From NCBI GenBank assembly GCA_041736465.1, contig JBGSTO010000074.1, forward strand, positions 1 to 6,761: a stretch of DNA of 6,761 bases, given 5' to 3'. The notes under the pieces were generated by a model. The model searched no databases and had not been told where the DNA came from. It worked only from the letters and a program-made list of their open reading frames with translations. Source of the DNA: JAJUJL01 sp041736465 (lineage in GTDB: Bacteria; Chloroflexota; Anaerolineae; Anaerolineales; UBA4823). Every line of letters starts with the position of its first letter. The stretch's first letter is position 1. A program made the translations under genes and the position numbers. Positions 1 through 5,175 of the stretch are shown in pieces.

Positions 1-206
1 GCTACCAGGATACGCGCCTGCGCGTGTGCGTGCTGCACGGTCAGGCAACCGCCCAGGCCGAAGAGCTGGCGGGGCTGCTAGGCGAAAGGCTCAACGTGGC
101 GCAGCTTGAAGTGCTGCGCATCTCGCCCGTGCTGGGCGTGCACACCGGCCCCGGCGTGATCGGCGCGGCGGTGGTACCGGCAAATTTGCTGGAAGAGATC
201 GCCTGA
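1..206 (+). CDS. DegV-family fatty-acid-binding protein, C-terminal fragment
   Basis: Only the last 67 codons are present (first complete codon at 3, TGA at 204-206); the gene begins upstream of the window. The visible part has an alternating helix/strand pattern and ends with ISPVLGVHTGPGVIG followed by a short helix. The HTGPG block (fragment residues 47-51) is the conserved C-terminal signature of DegV-domain proteins, which are usually about 280 residues long. DegV proteins bind a fatty acid; in Firmicutes the FakB members present it to the FakA kinase for phosphorylation. Whether this one has a FakA/DAK-type partner cannot be seen here, although such a gene could lie just upstream. It converges on the minus-strand transposase, and the repeat island starts 15 bp after its stop. 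The family call rests on this one motif and its position at the C-terminus. Confidence 0.8.
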   Translation, partial: YQDTRLRVCVLHGQATAQAEELAGLLGERLNVAQLEVLRISPVLGVHTGPGVIGAAVVPANLLEEIA

Positions 207-221
207 CCCGGATGGTAGCCT

Positions 222-571
222 CGTAGGGGCGACCCACGCGAGACGATAACTCAACCCGGCGGGCAAATTGATTCGGCCAATTCGCGCCTTGGCGGGCAAC
301 GGACGGGTCGCCCTCCCTGTCACGCCGGAAACCATCCCCGGACGCGGATTGGGCGACCCGTTTTTGACATTGCACGGAGAGGGCGACCCGTTTTTGCGAT
401 CAATCGCTCTAATCAATCTCGCATGGATCGCCCCTACATGGATTGGGCGACCCGTTCTTACATTCAAACGCTCCAATCAAATTCGCATGGGTCGCTTTCC
501 CCGCCGCACGGATTGGGCGACCCGTTCTTACATTCAATCGCTCCAATCAAATTCGCATGGGTCGCCCCTAC
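222..571. repeat. left REP cluster: one composite element plus two tandem half-units
   Basis: The first part, 222-438, is a full composite element. Its GTAG head is at 223-240, an inner ACGGGTCGCCC arm is at 303-313, the matching GGGCGACCCGT arm is at 351-361, and the closing ATCGCCCCTAC end lies at 427-437. GGGCGACCCGTTTTTG occurs twice, at 351 and 381, so 30 bp is tandemly duplicated. Two further half-units follow, with GGGCGACCCGTTCTTACATT at 445 and 515 (70-bp spacing). The first of these has a decayed end (GTCGCTTTCC at 491-500); the second ends intact with GGGTCGCCCCTAC at 571. The apparent plus-strand open frames across 268-749 are repeat translation, not genes. Confidence 0.85.
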
Positions 572-1046
572 CGTCTTTATCTTCTTCCCAACGGCGAGGG
601 TTATCCTGGATGTATGCTCGGATTCGATCCATATCCTCCTGGCTGCGGATGATGTGTTCGTAATAATTTCGCTGCCAGATCGGATCTTCCGGCTTCAATC
701 GTTTGGTCACCTTGGACTTGAACTGCCCGATGATCTCCCCCAACGTTAATCGCTCTGAACTTGTGGAATTTCGGTCGTGCGTAAAGACAATGATTCCATG
801 AACATGATTGGGCATAACGACATACACATCGATGTCAATGCCAGGAAATCTAACTGCTAATCGCCGCCATTCTTCACCAACCACCCTGCCAACAATATTC
901 AACCGCATCACACCTTGCTCAATTGCACCAAATAATTGAGCCTTCTGCCATGTCGCAATGGTCACAAAATATGCCCCTACCTGGCTGTAATCATAACCTT
1001 GCAGGCGGATTGACCGGCGGTGATGGATATCAGGGTCGTATGGCAT
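534..1046 (-). CDS. REP-associated tyrosine transposase (RAYT, Y1_Tnp / IS200-like)
   Basis: This 170-residue single-strand DNA transposase belongs to the Y1 HUH superfamily. Visible landmarks are an N-terminal RRSIRLQGYDYSQVGAYFVTI (residues 10-30), the HUH metal-binding motif in VVMPNHVHGIIVF (H81, H83), GEIIGQFKSKVTKRL (103-117), and IWQRNYYEHIIRSQEDMDRI (123-142) followed by YIQDNPRRW (145-153). The catalytic tyrosine is probably one of the tandem Y128/Y129. The open frame extends upstream to 1292, but that extension only translates repeats, and the family begins near MPYDPDIHHRR, so ATG at 1044-1046 is chosen. A TATACT box (1053-1058) sits 6 bp before it and no SD is visible. The last 12 residues (GRGDPCEFDWSD) are encoded by the adjoining repeat. 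The domain appears intact and free of frameshifts, so the enzyme may be active. It converges on the degV-like gene. Confidence 0.9.
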   Translation of the reverse strand: MPYDPDIHHRRSIRLQGYDYSQVGAYFVTIATWQKAQLFGAIEQGVMRLNIVGRVVGEEWRRLAVRFPGIDIDVYVVMPNHVHGIIVFTHDRNSTSSERLTLGEIIGQFKSKVTKRLKPEDPIWQRNYYEHIIRSQEDMDRIRAYIQDNPRRWEEDKDGRGDPCEFDWSD

Positions 1047-1052
1047 GTAAAA

Positions 1053-1058
1053 AGTATA
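1053..1058 (-). promoter_or_regulatory. possible -10 box of the RAYT gene
   Basis: TATACT reads on the minus strand within an AT-rich stretch (TTGTTATATACTTTTTAC) and ends 6 bp before the ATG at 1046. A transcript from it would be leaderless or nearly so, which would agree with the lack of an SD. There is no recognisable -35 hexamer at the right distance, because that position falls in the GTAGGGG repeat. Weak call. Confidence 0.3.
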
Positions 1059-1073
1059 TAACAAATTCGCGCC

Positions 1074-1473
1074 CGTAGGGGCGACCCATGCGACACGATA
1101 ATTCAACCCGGCTGGCAAACCGATTCGATCAATTCGTGCCCGTAGGGGCGACCCACGCGAGACGATAATTCTACCTGGCTGGCAGACCGATTTGGTCAAT
1201 TCGCGCCGTGGTGGGGAGAAAACGGGTCGCCCTCCCGCCGCACCGGAAACCTTCCCTGCCGCGCGGTTTGGGCGACCCGTTCTTACGTTCATACGCTCTG
1301 GTCAATCTCGCGTGGGTCGCCCCTACGAAAACAACGCGGGTTGGGTGACCCGTTTTTGCGATCAAGCGCTCTGGTCATTCTCGCGTGGGTCGCCCCTACG
1401 AAAACCACGCGGATTGGGCGACCCGTTTTTAAGTTCAAACGCTCTGGTCATACTCGCATGGGTCGCCCCTACG
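1074..1473. repeat. right REP cluster: half-unit, composite element, two tandem half-units
   Basis: The cluster starts with a + strand half-unit (head at 1074-1092, 67 bp long). The composite element follows at 1141-1327. It has a perfect 22-bp outer inverted repeat (1141-1162 with 1306-1327) and a perfect 12-bp inner inverted repeat (AACGGGTCGCCC at 1221-1232 with GGGCGACCCGTT at 1270-1281). Two opposite-facing half-units complete the cluster (1334-1399 and 1407-1472), 73 bp apart. The linkers between the B half-units are short (GAAAACA/C). The tail of a further truncated half-unit, AATTCGCGCC, lies at 1064-1073. The cluster's last base pairs form the stop codon of the SDR gene. Confidence 0.85.
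1141..1327. repeat. 187-bp composite palindromic element, reference copy
   Basis: Outer inverted repeats of 22 bp (no mismatch) enclose inner ones of 12 bp (no mismatch), with a central 37-nt segment at 1233-1269. The left copy at 222-438 aligns without gaps in every segment: head to inner arm is 81 bp in both, inner arm to inner arm is 48 bp in both, and inner arm to end is 56 bp in both. The only length change is one 30-bp duplication in the left copy (217 versus 187 bp). The ends carry GTAG/CTAC, as expected for a substrate of the enclosed RAYT. Confidence 0.8.
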
Positions 1474-2461
1474 ATGTATTGCCCACCGCCCCCATCTCGC
1501 GGATCACGCGCTCGGTGAGCGCATCGAACGCCTCATCCACCACCTGGCGGCGTGCATCCGCCGCATACCAATCCACGATCTCCTGCGCTCCGCGCCAGAA
1601 AGGGATCACCGGACGGAAATCCGGCACCAGCCGGCGCACCTTGCTGTTATCGAAGATGGCGCAGTGCATCTTATCGCCCAGCATCGAATCGCCCCAACGT
1701 TCGTCGTAGCGGGCGATCACCTCGGAGGGCACGTGCACCAGCCGCGCCTCGCCGCCCGCCGCCCGCGCCAGGATGGTGTAGATCTGATTCCAGGTCAGCC
1801 ACTCGTCCGAGGTGATGTGGAAGGCTTCGCCCAGCGCCGCCGGGTGCCCCAGCAAGCCCACCAGCCCCAGGGCGAAATCGCGGTGGTGAGTCAGCGTCCA
1901 CAGCGAGGAGCCGTCGCCGTGCACCACCACCGGCTTACCCTCGATCAGGCGCCGCAGCGTGGTGTAGCCGCCGTGGGTGGGAAGCAGGGTGGCGTCGTAA
2001 GTGTGCGACGGGCGCACGATGGTCGCGGGAAACTCCTCCTGCTGGTAAGCATGCTCCAACAGCCGCTCGCAGGCGATCTTATCCATGGCGTAGCCCCAGG
2101 TGCGGTTGCTGCGCGGCGTGCTCTCGGTCACCGGCAGCGAGCGCGGCGGCTTTTCGTAGATCGCCGCCGAGCTGATGAACACATACTGCCGCGCCCGCCC
2201 ACGGAACAGATCGATATCCGCCTGCACGTGCTCGGGTGTGTAGGCCACCCAATCCACCACCGCGTCGAACGCCAGGTCGCCCAGCGCCCGGCGCACACTG
2301 TCCGGCTGGCGGATGTCCGCTTCCAGCAGAATTGCGCCCTGCGGGGCGGGTCGTATGCTCCTGCCGCGGTTGAGCAGGTACAGCTCGATGCCGCGTTCGA
2401 TCGCCAGCGCCGAGCTGGCAGAAGAAATAATGCCTGTGCCGCCGATGAAAAGAACTCGCAT
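1469..2461 (-). CDS. NAD(P)-dependent epimerase/dehydratase, extended/atypical SDR family
   Basis: This 330-residue Rossmann-fold enzyme probably acts on a sugar-nucleotide-like or other hydroxylated substrate that cannot be named from sequence. The N-terminal MRVLFIGGTGIISS (residues 1-14) is the dinucleotide-binding loop, with the usual last glycine replaced by serine. L30-N-R-G33 at the end of strand 2 would allow NADP. D49 follows strand 3, VFISSAAIY (94-102) contains the active-site serine region, and Y124-AMD-K128 is the YxxxK catalytic pair. RPSHTY (150-155) and the substrate-binding half follow. The length fits the family. ATG at 2459-2461 is preceded by a perfect AGGAGGTG. The TAG stop at 1469-1471 lies in the GTAG head of the last repeat of the island, so the original 3' end may have been altered. 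The stretch 301-330 beyond WYAADARR looks like a helical tail. Confidence 0.85.
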   Translation of the reverse strand: MRVLFIGGTGIISSASSALAIERGIELYLLNRGRSIRPAPQGAILLEADIRQPDSVRRALGDLAFDAVVDWVAYTPEHVQADIDLFRGRARQYVFISSAAIYEKPPRSLPVTESTPRSNRTWGYAMDKIACERLLEHAYQQEEFPATIVRPSHTYDATLLPTHGGYTTLRRLIEGKPVVVHGDGSSLWTLTHHRDFALGLVGLLGHPAALGEAFHITSDEWLTWNQIYTILARAAGGEARLVHVPSEVIARYDERWGDSMLGDKMHCAIFDNSKVRRLVPDFRPVIPFWRGAQEIVDWYAADARRQVVDEAFDALTERVIREMGAVGNTS

Positions 2462-2465
2462 AGTT

Positions 2466-2473
2466 CACCTCCT
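2466..2473 (-). promoter_or_regulatory. ribosome binding site of the SDR gene
   Basis: AGGAGGTG on the minus strand lies 4 nt (6 nt from the AGGAGG core) before the ATG at 2461. It is a full-length anti-SD match and fixes the start. Confidence 0.85.
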
Positions 2474-2479
2474 GCAGCC

Positions 2480-2485
2480 ATTATA
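2480..2485 (-). promoter_or_regulatory. -10 box (TATAAT) of the SDR gene
   Basis: A perfect TATAAT on the minus strand lies 18 bp before the ATG, so the transcript would start very close to the SD. The -35 position with a 17-bp spacer (2503-2508) reads TGGCTG, a poor match, and falls inside the arm of the perfect hairpin at 2496-2538. The promoter may therefore be weak, or depend on an activator or on DNA structure. Confidence 0.5.
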
Positions 2486-2495
2486 GCCCAGGATG

Positions 2496-2538
2496 GCACG
2501 ACCAGCCATCGCCCTTGCGGGGCGATGGCTGGTCGTGC
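2496..2538. repeat. perfect 19-bp inverted repeat (hairpin)
   Basis: GCACGACCAGCCATCGCCC (2496-2514) is the exact reverse complement of 2520-2538, separated by a 5-nt loop. It lies between two codirectional minus-strand genes and could end the transcript of the hydrolase gene. No U-run follows on either strand, so it is not a canonical intrinsic terminator. It does not share sequence with the RAYT repeats and could belong to another dispersed palindrome family. Confidence 0.75.
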
Positions 2539-2563
2539 ATGCTTCATTCAGAGCGGCATCTGC

Positions 2564-2631
2564 GGGTAAAGCATTCGCCCGGAGATATTTCGCATCCCCC
2601 GATATGGTTTTGGCGAACGCTTTACCCCTAC
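2564..2631 (-). repeat. second GTAG-headed palindromic element
   Basis: Read on the minus strand, the element begins GTAGGGGTAAAGCGTTCGCC and ends GGCGAATGCTTTACCC. The 16-base arms (2612-2627 and 2564-2579) match at 15 of 16 positions around a 32-nt loop. The single difference becomes a G-U pair in minus-strand RNA but an A-C mismatch on the other strand. The head resembles the RAYT repeats only in GTAGGGG; the arms are different, so this is a separate family. GTAG occupies 2628-2631 and supplies the stop codon of the hydrolase gene. Confidence 0.7.
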
Positions 2632-4733
2632 TGATTGCGGATGAGCGGCAGGTAAATCACCTCAGCCAGGTACTGCTGCCCCGGCGGCTCCTCCAGATCC
2701 TCGGGGGTGGGCGTGGCGACCGGGTTATCCACCGGCCAGACCACTTCAGCCGGGTCCTGCCCTTCTTCAGCCGGCTCGTCGATGACTTCCGCCAGCGGCT
2801 GATCGGCAAAGGCGGCAGCCTGCTGCGCTGCAGCGGCATCCAGCATCAGCCCGCCGATAGTCTTCGCCAGCCCCGCCGGGTCGTGCCCGCCTCCTTTGCG
2901 GTTGGTCAGCACCACGATCACGATGCCGTCATTGGGATAGATGCGGATGTAGCTGCGCGCCCCGTTCTGCGCTCCGTCCTTTGCCACCACAGCCGCGCCC
3001 TTGTGTGTGCCGGTGTTCCATCCCAGGGCATAGTTGGACAACCCGTCCGGCGGCGTCCACAGATCAGCCAGCGCCGCAGCGCCCAGGATGGTGCCGTTCT
3101 GCACCTGGATACCGAAGCGCGCCAGGTCGAAAGCCGAGGCCTCCAGCCCGCCGCCCAGCACCTTCCAGGATAAATCGTCCGCGTCCACTTCCTCGTTGCT
3201 GTTGTTGTACAGCGAGGCGCGGAATTTGTTAGGGATGCTGCGATCTTCCAGCGTCAGCGTGCCCAGGTTGAACGGCGCCCGCAAGTGATCTTCGAAGATC
3301 GTGCCGAGCGGGTCGCCCACCGCGCCCTCCAGCGAAGCGCCCAGAAAGGTATAGGCGTGTGTGCTGTAGAGATACGCACTTCCCGGAGCATTCTCCAGCG
3401 GCGTGGGCCACATCAAGAACGAAGCCGTGGTGGCGGAGTTGTACGAACCGGGCAGGCTGCCGTAGGTGTCGTAATGCCCGATGCCCGAGCGGTTGGAGAT
3501 GGTCTGGGAGATAAAATGGGTGTGGTGGGCAGGCAAACCGGGGATATGGTTGGCGCTGGGATCATCCAGGTCTACCAATCCCTTTTCTTGCAGCTCCAGG
3601 CTGAGCACACCCGCCACGCCCTTGCTGACCGACGCCAGCCGGAAGAGCGTGCCCGAATGGGCGATGATCTCGTCATCCACGTCTGCGTATCCGAATCCCT
3701 TCAGATAGACGAAGGTGCCGTTCTCGGCGATGGCGATGCTCATCCCCGGTATGCCGTAGAGGATCGATTCCACAAATCCCAGGGTATCCACCTGCTCCTT
3801 CAACGGCCAATTGGGGCGCTCGCTGTTCTGGCGCCAGATGCCGGCGTAGCGCTGCCCGTCCAAAGTGGAATAGGTTTCGTAATCCACCAGGCGGTAGCCG
3901 GCGTCGCGCAGCTCCAACCATTTGTCGCCAAAAGTCTTGGCAGTCATATCGCGCAGCTCGTACCAGCCGCGGCCGTTCTTGTTCTCCACCCAGATGCCGG
4001 CGTAGAACTGCAGCGGTCCGATCTGGTAAGACTCCACGTCGATCATGCGGTGGGTGTCTTTGTACTCGTCGAACTTCTGGGCAAACTGATCCGAAGTCAG
4101 GTCGCGAAACTCCGCCCAGGCCAGGTTCTCGACGTTATCCACCCATATCGCCGAATAATTCATCGCCCCCTGGATGTACTCCGCATCGATGTCGATCATC
4201 AGGTAGCCAACGCTGTTGTAGCGGTCGAACAGGGTGGCAAACTCGGAGGAGCTTTGATCGGTGTAGGAGATCCACGACAGGCTCTCGCTGTTGAAGATCC
4301 ACACCGCGGCGTAATATTTGAGGCTGCCCAGGGTGTACACCTCCTGGTCGATCATGCGGTAGCCCGCCGTACGCTTGGCAGTCTGCTCGCTGGCAAATTC
4401 CGATGCGGTCATGTTGCGCAGTTCCACCCAGCCGCGGTTGTCGATATTGCGCTGCCAGGTGGCGCCCACGCGCTGCACACCGTCGATCTCATCCACTTCG
4501 ATGTCCATGATCATGTAGCCGAGGCGCGCTCTCTCGTCGAAATCGACCGCGAACTGGCTGCTGGTCAGGTTGCGCACCGAAGCCCAGCTCACGCTGTTCG
4601 GGTCCAGGATCGGCGAAGGAATCGGGTCGTCCGGCGCATGCGGTGAGGCGGCGCTGGCGGGGGCAAGCCAGGTGGTGATTGCAAGTACGATTACCAGTAA
4701 AAAGCGAGCTGTTCGAGATGCATTTGTTGTCAT
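2628..4733 (-). CDS. exported BTRD1-repeat / beta-lactamase-fold serine hydrolase (polyglycine-hydrolase-like)
   Basis: This protein has 701 residues. A signal peptide (about 1-29, cleavage near ASA-AS) is followed by five tandem units of about 52 residues. Each starts W.x.RxxTsxxF and ends YxaiWxxN, with W at 50, 102, 154, 206 and 257 and the paired W at 93, 145, 197, 248 and 300. They resemble the bacterial tandem repeat domain BTRD1. Residues 315-635 form a penicillin-binding/class C beta-lactamase-like domain: SxxK (S368 nucleophile, K371), YST at 456-458 in the place of the usual YxN, and KDG at 585-587. Fungal polyglycine hydrolases, which cut glycine-rich linkers in chitinases, have this repeat-plus-SxxK layout, so secreted peptidase or esterase activity is plausible; the substrate is unknown. 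An acidic Pro-rich linker (645-685) leads to a C-terminal YLPLIRNQ. ATG at 4731-4733 has GGAGGG 6 nt upstream. Its TAG stop lies in the GTAG of a repeat. Confidence 0.85.
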   Translation of the reverse strand: MTTNASRTARFLLVIVLAITTWLAPASAASPHAPDDPIPSPILDPNSVSWASVRNLTSSQFAVDFDERARLGYMIMDIEVDEIDGVQRVGATWQRNIDNRGWVELRNMTASEFASEQTAKRTAGYRMIDQEVYTLGSLKYYAAVWIFNSESLSWISYTDQSSSEFATLFDRYNSVGYLMIDIDAEYIQGAMNYSAIWVDNVENLAWAEFRDLTSDQFAQKFDEYKDTHRMIDVESYQIGPLQFYAGIWVENKNGRGWYELRDMTAKTFGDKWLELRDAGYRLVDYETYSTLDGQRYAGIWRQNSERPNWPLKEQVDTLGFVESILYGIPGMSIAIAENGTFVYLKGFGYADVDDEIIAHSGTLFRLASVSKGVAGVLSLELQEKGLVDLDDPSANHIPGLPAHHTHFISQTISNRSGIGHYDTYGSLPGSYNSATTASFLMWPTPLENAPGSAYLYSTHAYTFLGASLEGAVGDPLGTIFEDHLRAPFNLGTLTLEDRSIPNKFRASLYNNSNEEVDADDLSWKVLGGGLEASAFDLARFGIQVQNGTILGAAALADLWTPPDGLSNYALGWNTGTHKGAAVVAKDGAQNGARSYIRIYPNDGIVIVVLTNRKGGGHDPAGLAKTIGGLMLDAAAAQQAAAFADQPLAEVIDEPAEEGQDPAEVVWPVDNPVATPTPEDLEEPPGQQYLAEVIYLPLIRNQ

Positions 4734-4739
4734 GAGATA

Positions 4740-4745
4740 CCCTCC
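4740..4745 (-). promoter_or_regulatory. ribosome binding site of the exported hydrolase
   Basis: GGAGGG on the minus strand lies 6 nt before the ATG at 4733. It supports this start, which is also the one that gives a complete signal peptide. Confidence 0.75.
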
Positions 4746-4830
4746 ATATAGTCGTAGCGGTCACGGTCCAATATTAAGACAATCTTGATCTATATAAACG
4801 TATTATAAACTGGAATTCCGGCGCGTAAAT
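4746..4830 (-). promoter_or_regulatory. AT-rich promoter region of the exported hydrolase
   Basis: The segment upstream of the SD is strongly A+T rich in an otherwise GC-rich neighbourhood. It contains TATAAT on the minus strand at 4802-4807 and several other TATA-like hexamers. No convincing -35 partner is visible at 16-18 bp, so the exact promoter cannot be chosen. The rest of the gap up to 4926 shows GC-rich sequence with no clear terminator after the small gene. Confidence 0.4.
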
Positions 4831-4926
4831 TAAATCGCCGCCCCCAACCGCCAGGCGCGGTACTCCAGCCAGCCGTCGCTTATACGCCGCCGGGCTGGCG
4901 ATCCGGGAAAAGTGGTGCCTCGAAGT

Positions 4927-5172
4927 TCAGGATTCTTGATCTGGGGGTGGGGGCTGAAGTGTACGGATCAGCGCCCGCAGGTCTTCCGCCGGCAAGTGCA
5001 TGACATCGATCATGAAGATCAGCATCTCTTGAAAGGTCAGGAAATAGCGCCGCTGACCGGCGGAAACTTCTTCGATCATGCCGCGCCAATCGGGTGGCTC
5101 GCCTTCGATCTCCCTGGGCTGCCGCCAGAAACGCACAATGAAGGTATGACGTTCGCTCTCAGGTATGAACAT
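4927..5172 (-). CDS. small conserved-looking protein of unknown function
   Basis: This is an 81-residue protein that I cannot assign to a named family. It has a coherent fold pattern: strand-like ERHTFIVRFWRQP (7-19), WRGMIEEVSAGQRRYF (29-44) with alternating hydrophobic residues, then amphipathic helix LTFQEMLIFMIDVMHL (45-60) and a Pro-rich acidic tail. No signal peptide or membrane span is evident, so it is probably cytoplasmic. The pattern and codon use look like a real protein, while the overlapping frame at 4880-5089 does not. An in-frame TGA (5176-5178) two codons before ATG 5170-5172 rules out a longer start. The SD is weak (GTGAGAC). It lies 113 bp downstream of the SARP gene in the same direction, across a highly structured leader, and could be a target or partner of that regulator. 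Confidence 0.65.
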   Translation of the reverse strand: MFIPESERHTFIVRFWRQPREIEGEPPDWRGMIEEVSAGQRRYFLTFQEMLIFMIDVMHLPAEDLRALIRTLQPPPPDQES

Positions 5173-5175
5173 GTC

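Larger units (their letters stand above)
222..1473. mobile_element. RAYT-REP island (REPtron-like)
   Basis: This 1.25-kb block consists of a small Y1-type transposase gene enclosed by two clusters of GTAG-headed repeats. It opens with CGTAGGGGCGACCCACGCG on the + strand (from 222) and closes with the same sequence, with two changes in 22 bases, on the minus strand (1452-1473). The 503-bp transposase core (572-1074) is also bounded by heads: CTAC ends at 571 and GTAG starts at 1075, both pointing outward. RAYT enzymes recognise REP palindromes that carry a GTAG-like tetranucleotide at the foot of the hairpin, and this arrangement fits that system. The core is visibly richer in A+T than the neighbouring genes, which suggests separate ancestry. 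No target-site duplication is evident, so the outer limits are defined by the repeats. Confidence 0.75.

Noticed and set aside
268..749. Three overlapping plus-strand open frames of 69-131 residues
   Set aside because: They are translations of the REP half-units (recurring GDPFL, WATRSYIQ and WVAPT) and of the antisense of the RAYT gene. The repeat happens to lack stops in several frames; there is no domain and no SD.
1047..1292. N-terminal extension of the RAYT frame to 252 residues
   Set aside because: The extra 82 residues are repeat-derived (VAWVAPT, RGSPLRARID), and the conserved domain starts just after MPYDPDIHHRR.
222..1473. CRISPR array
   Set aside because: The repeated units are imperfect, inverted as well as direct, about 67-73 bp apart with very short linkers, and surround a transposase gene; there are no uniform unique spacers.
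1192..1709. Plus-strand open frames of 108 and 122 residues
   Set aside because: They translate repeats and then the antisense of the SDR gene; no protein-like pattern of their own.
1664..2569. 301-residue plus-strand open frame
   Set aside because: It is antisense to the SDR gene, which has catalytic motifs, a perfect SD and a promoter. The antisense frame is Arg/His/Gln-rich, typical of high-GC shadows.
3285..4646. 453-residue plus-strand open frame
   Set aside because: It is a shadow of the exported hydrolase; its periodic look (repeated VHLLVDHAV, LHVDHAV) only mirrors the tandem repeats on the true strand.
4845..4905. Intrinsic terminator after the small gene
   Set aside because: CCAGCC/GGCTGG can pair but the inner stem is broken and no U-run follows at the right place.
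4880..5089. 69-residue minus-strand open frame
   Set aside because: It overlaps the small gene in another frame and has a low-quality composition; the 4927-5172 frame shows a coherent fold pattern instead.
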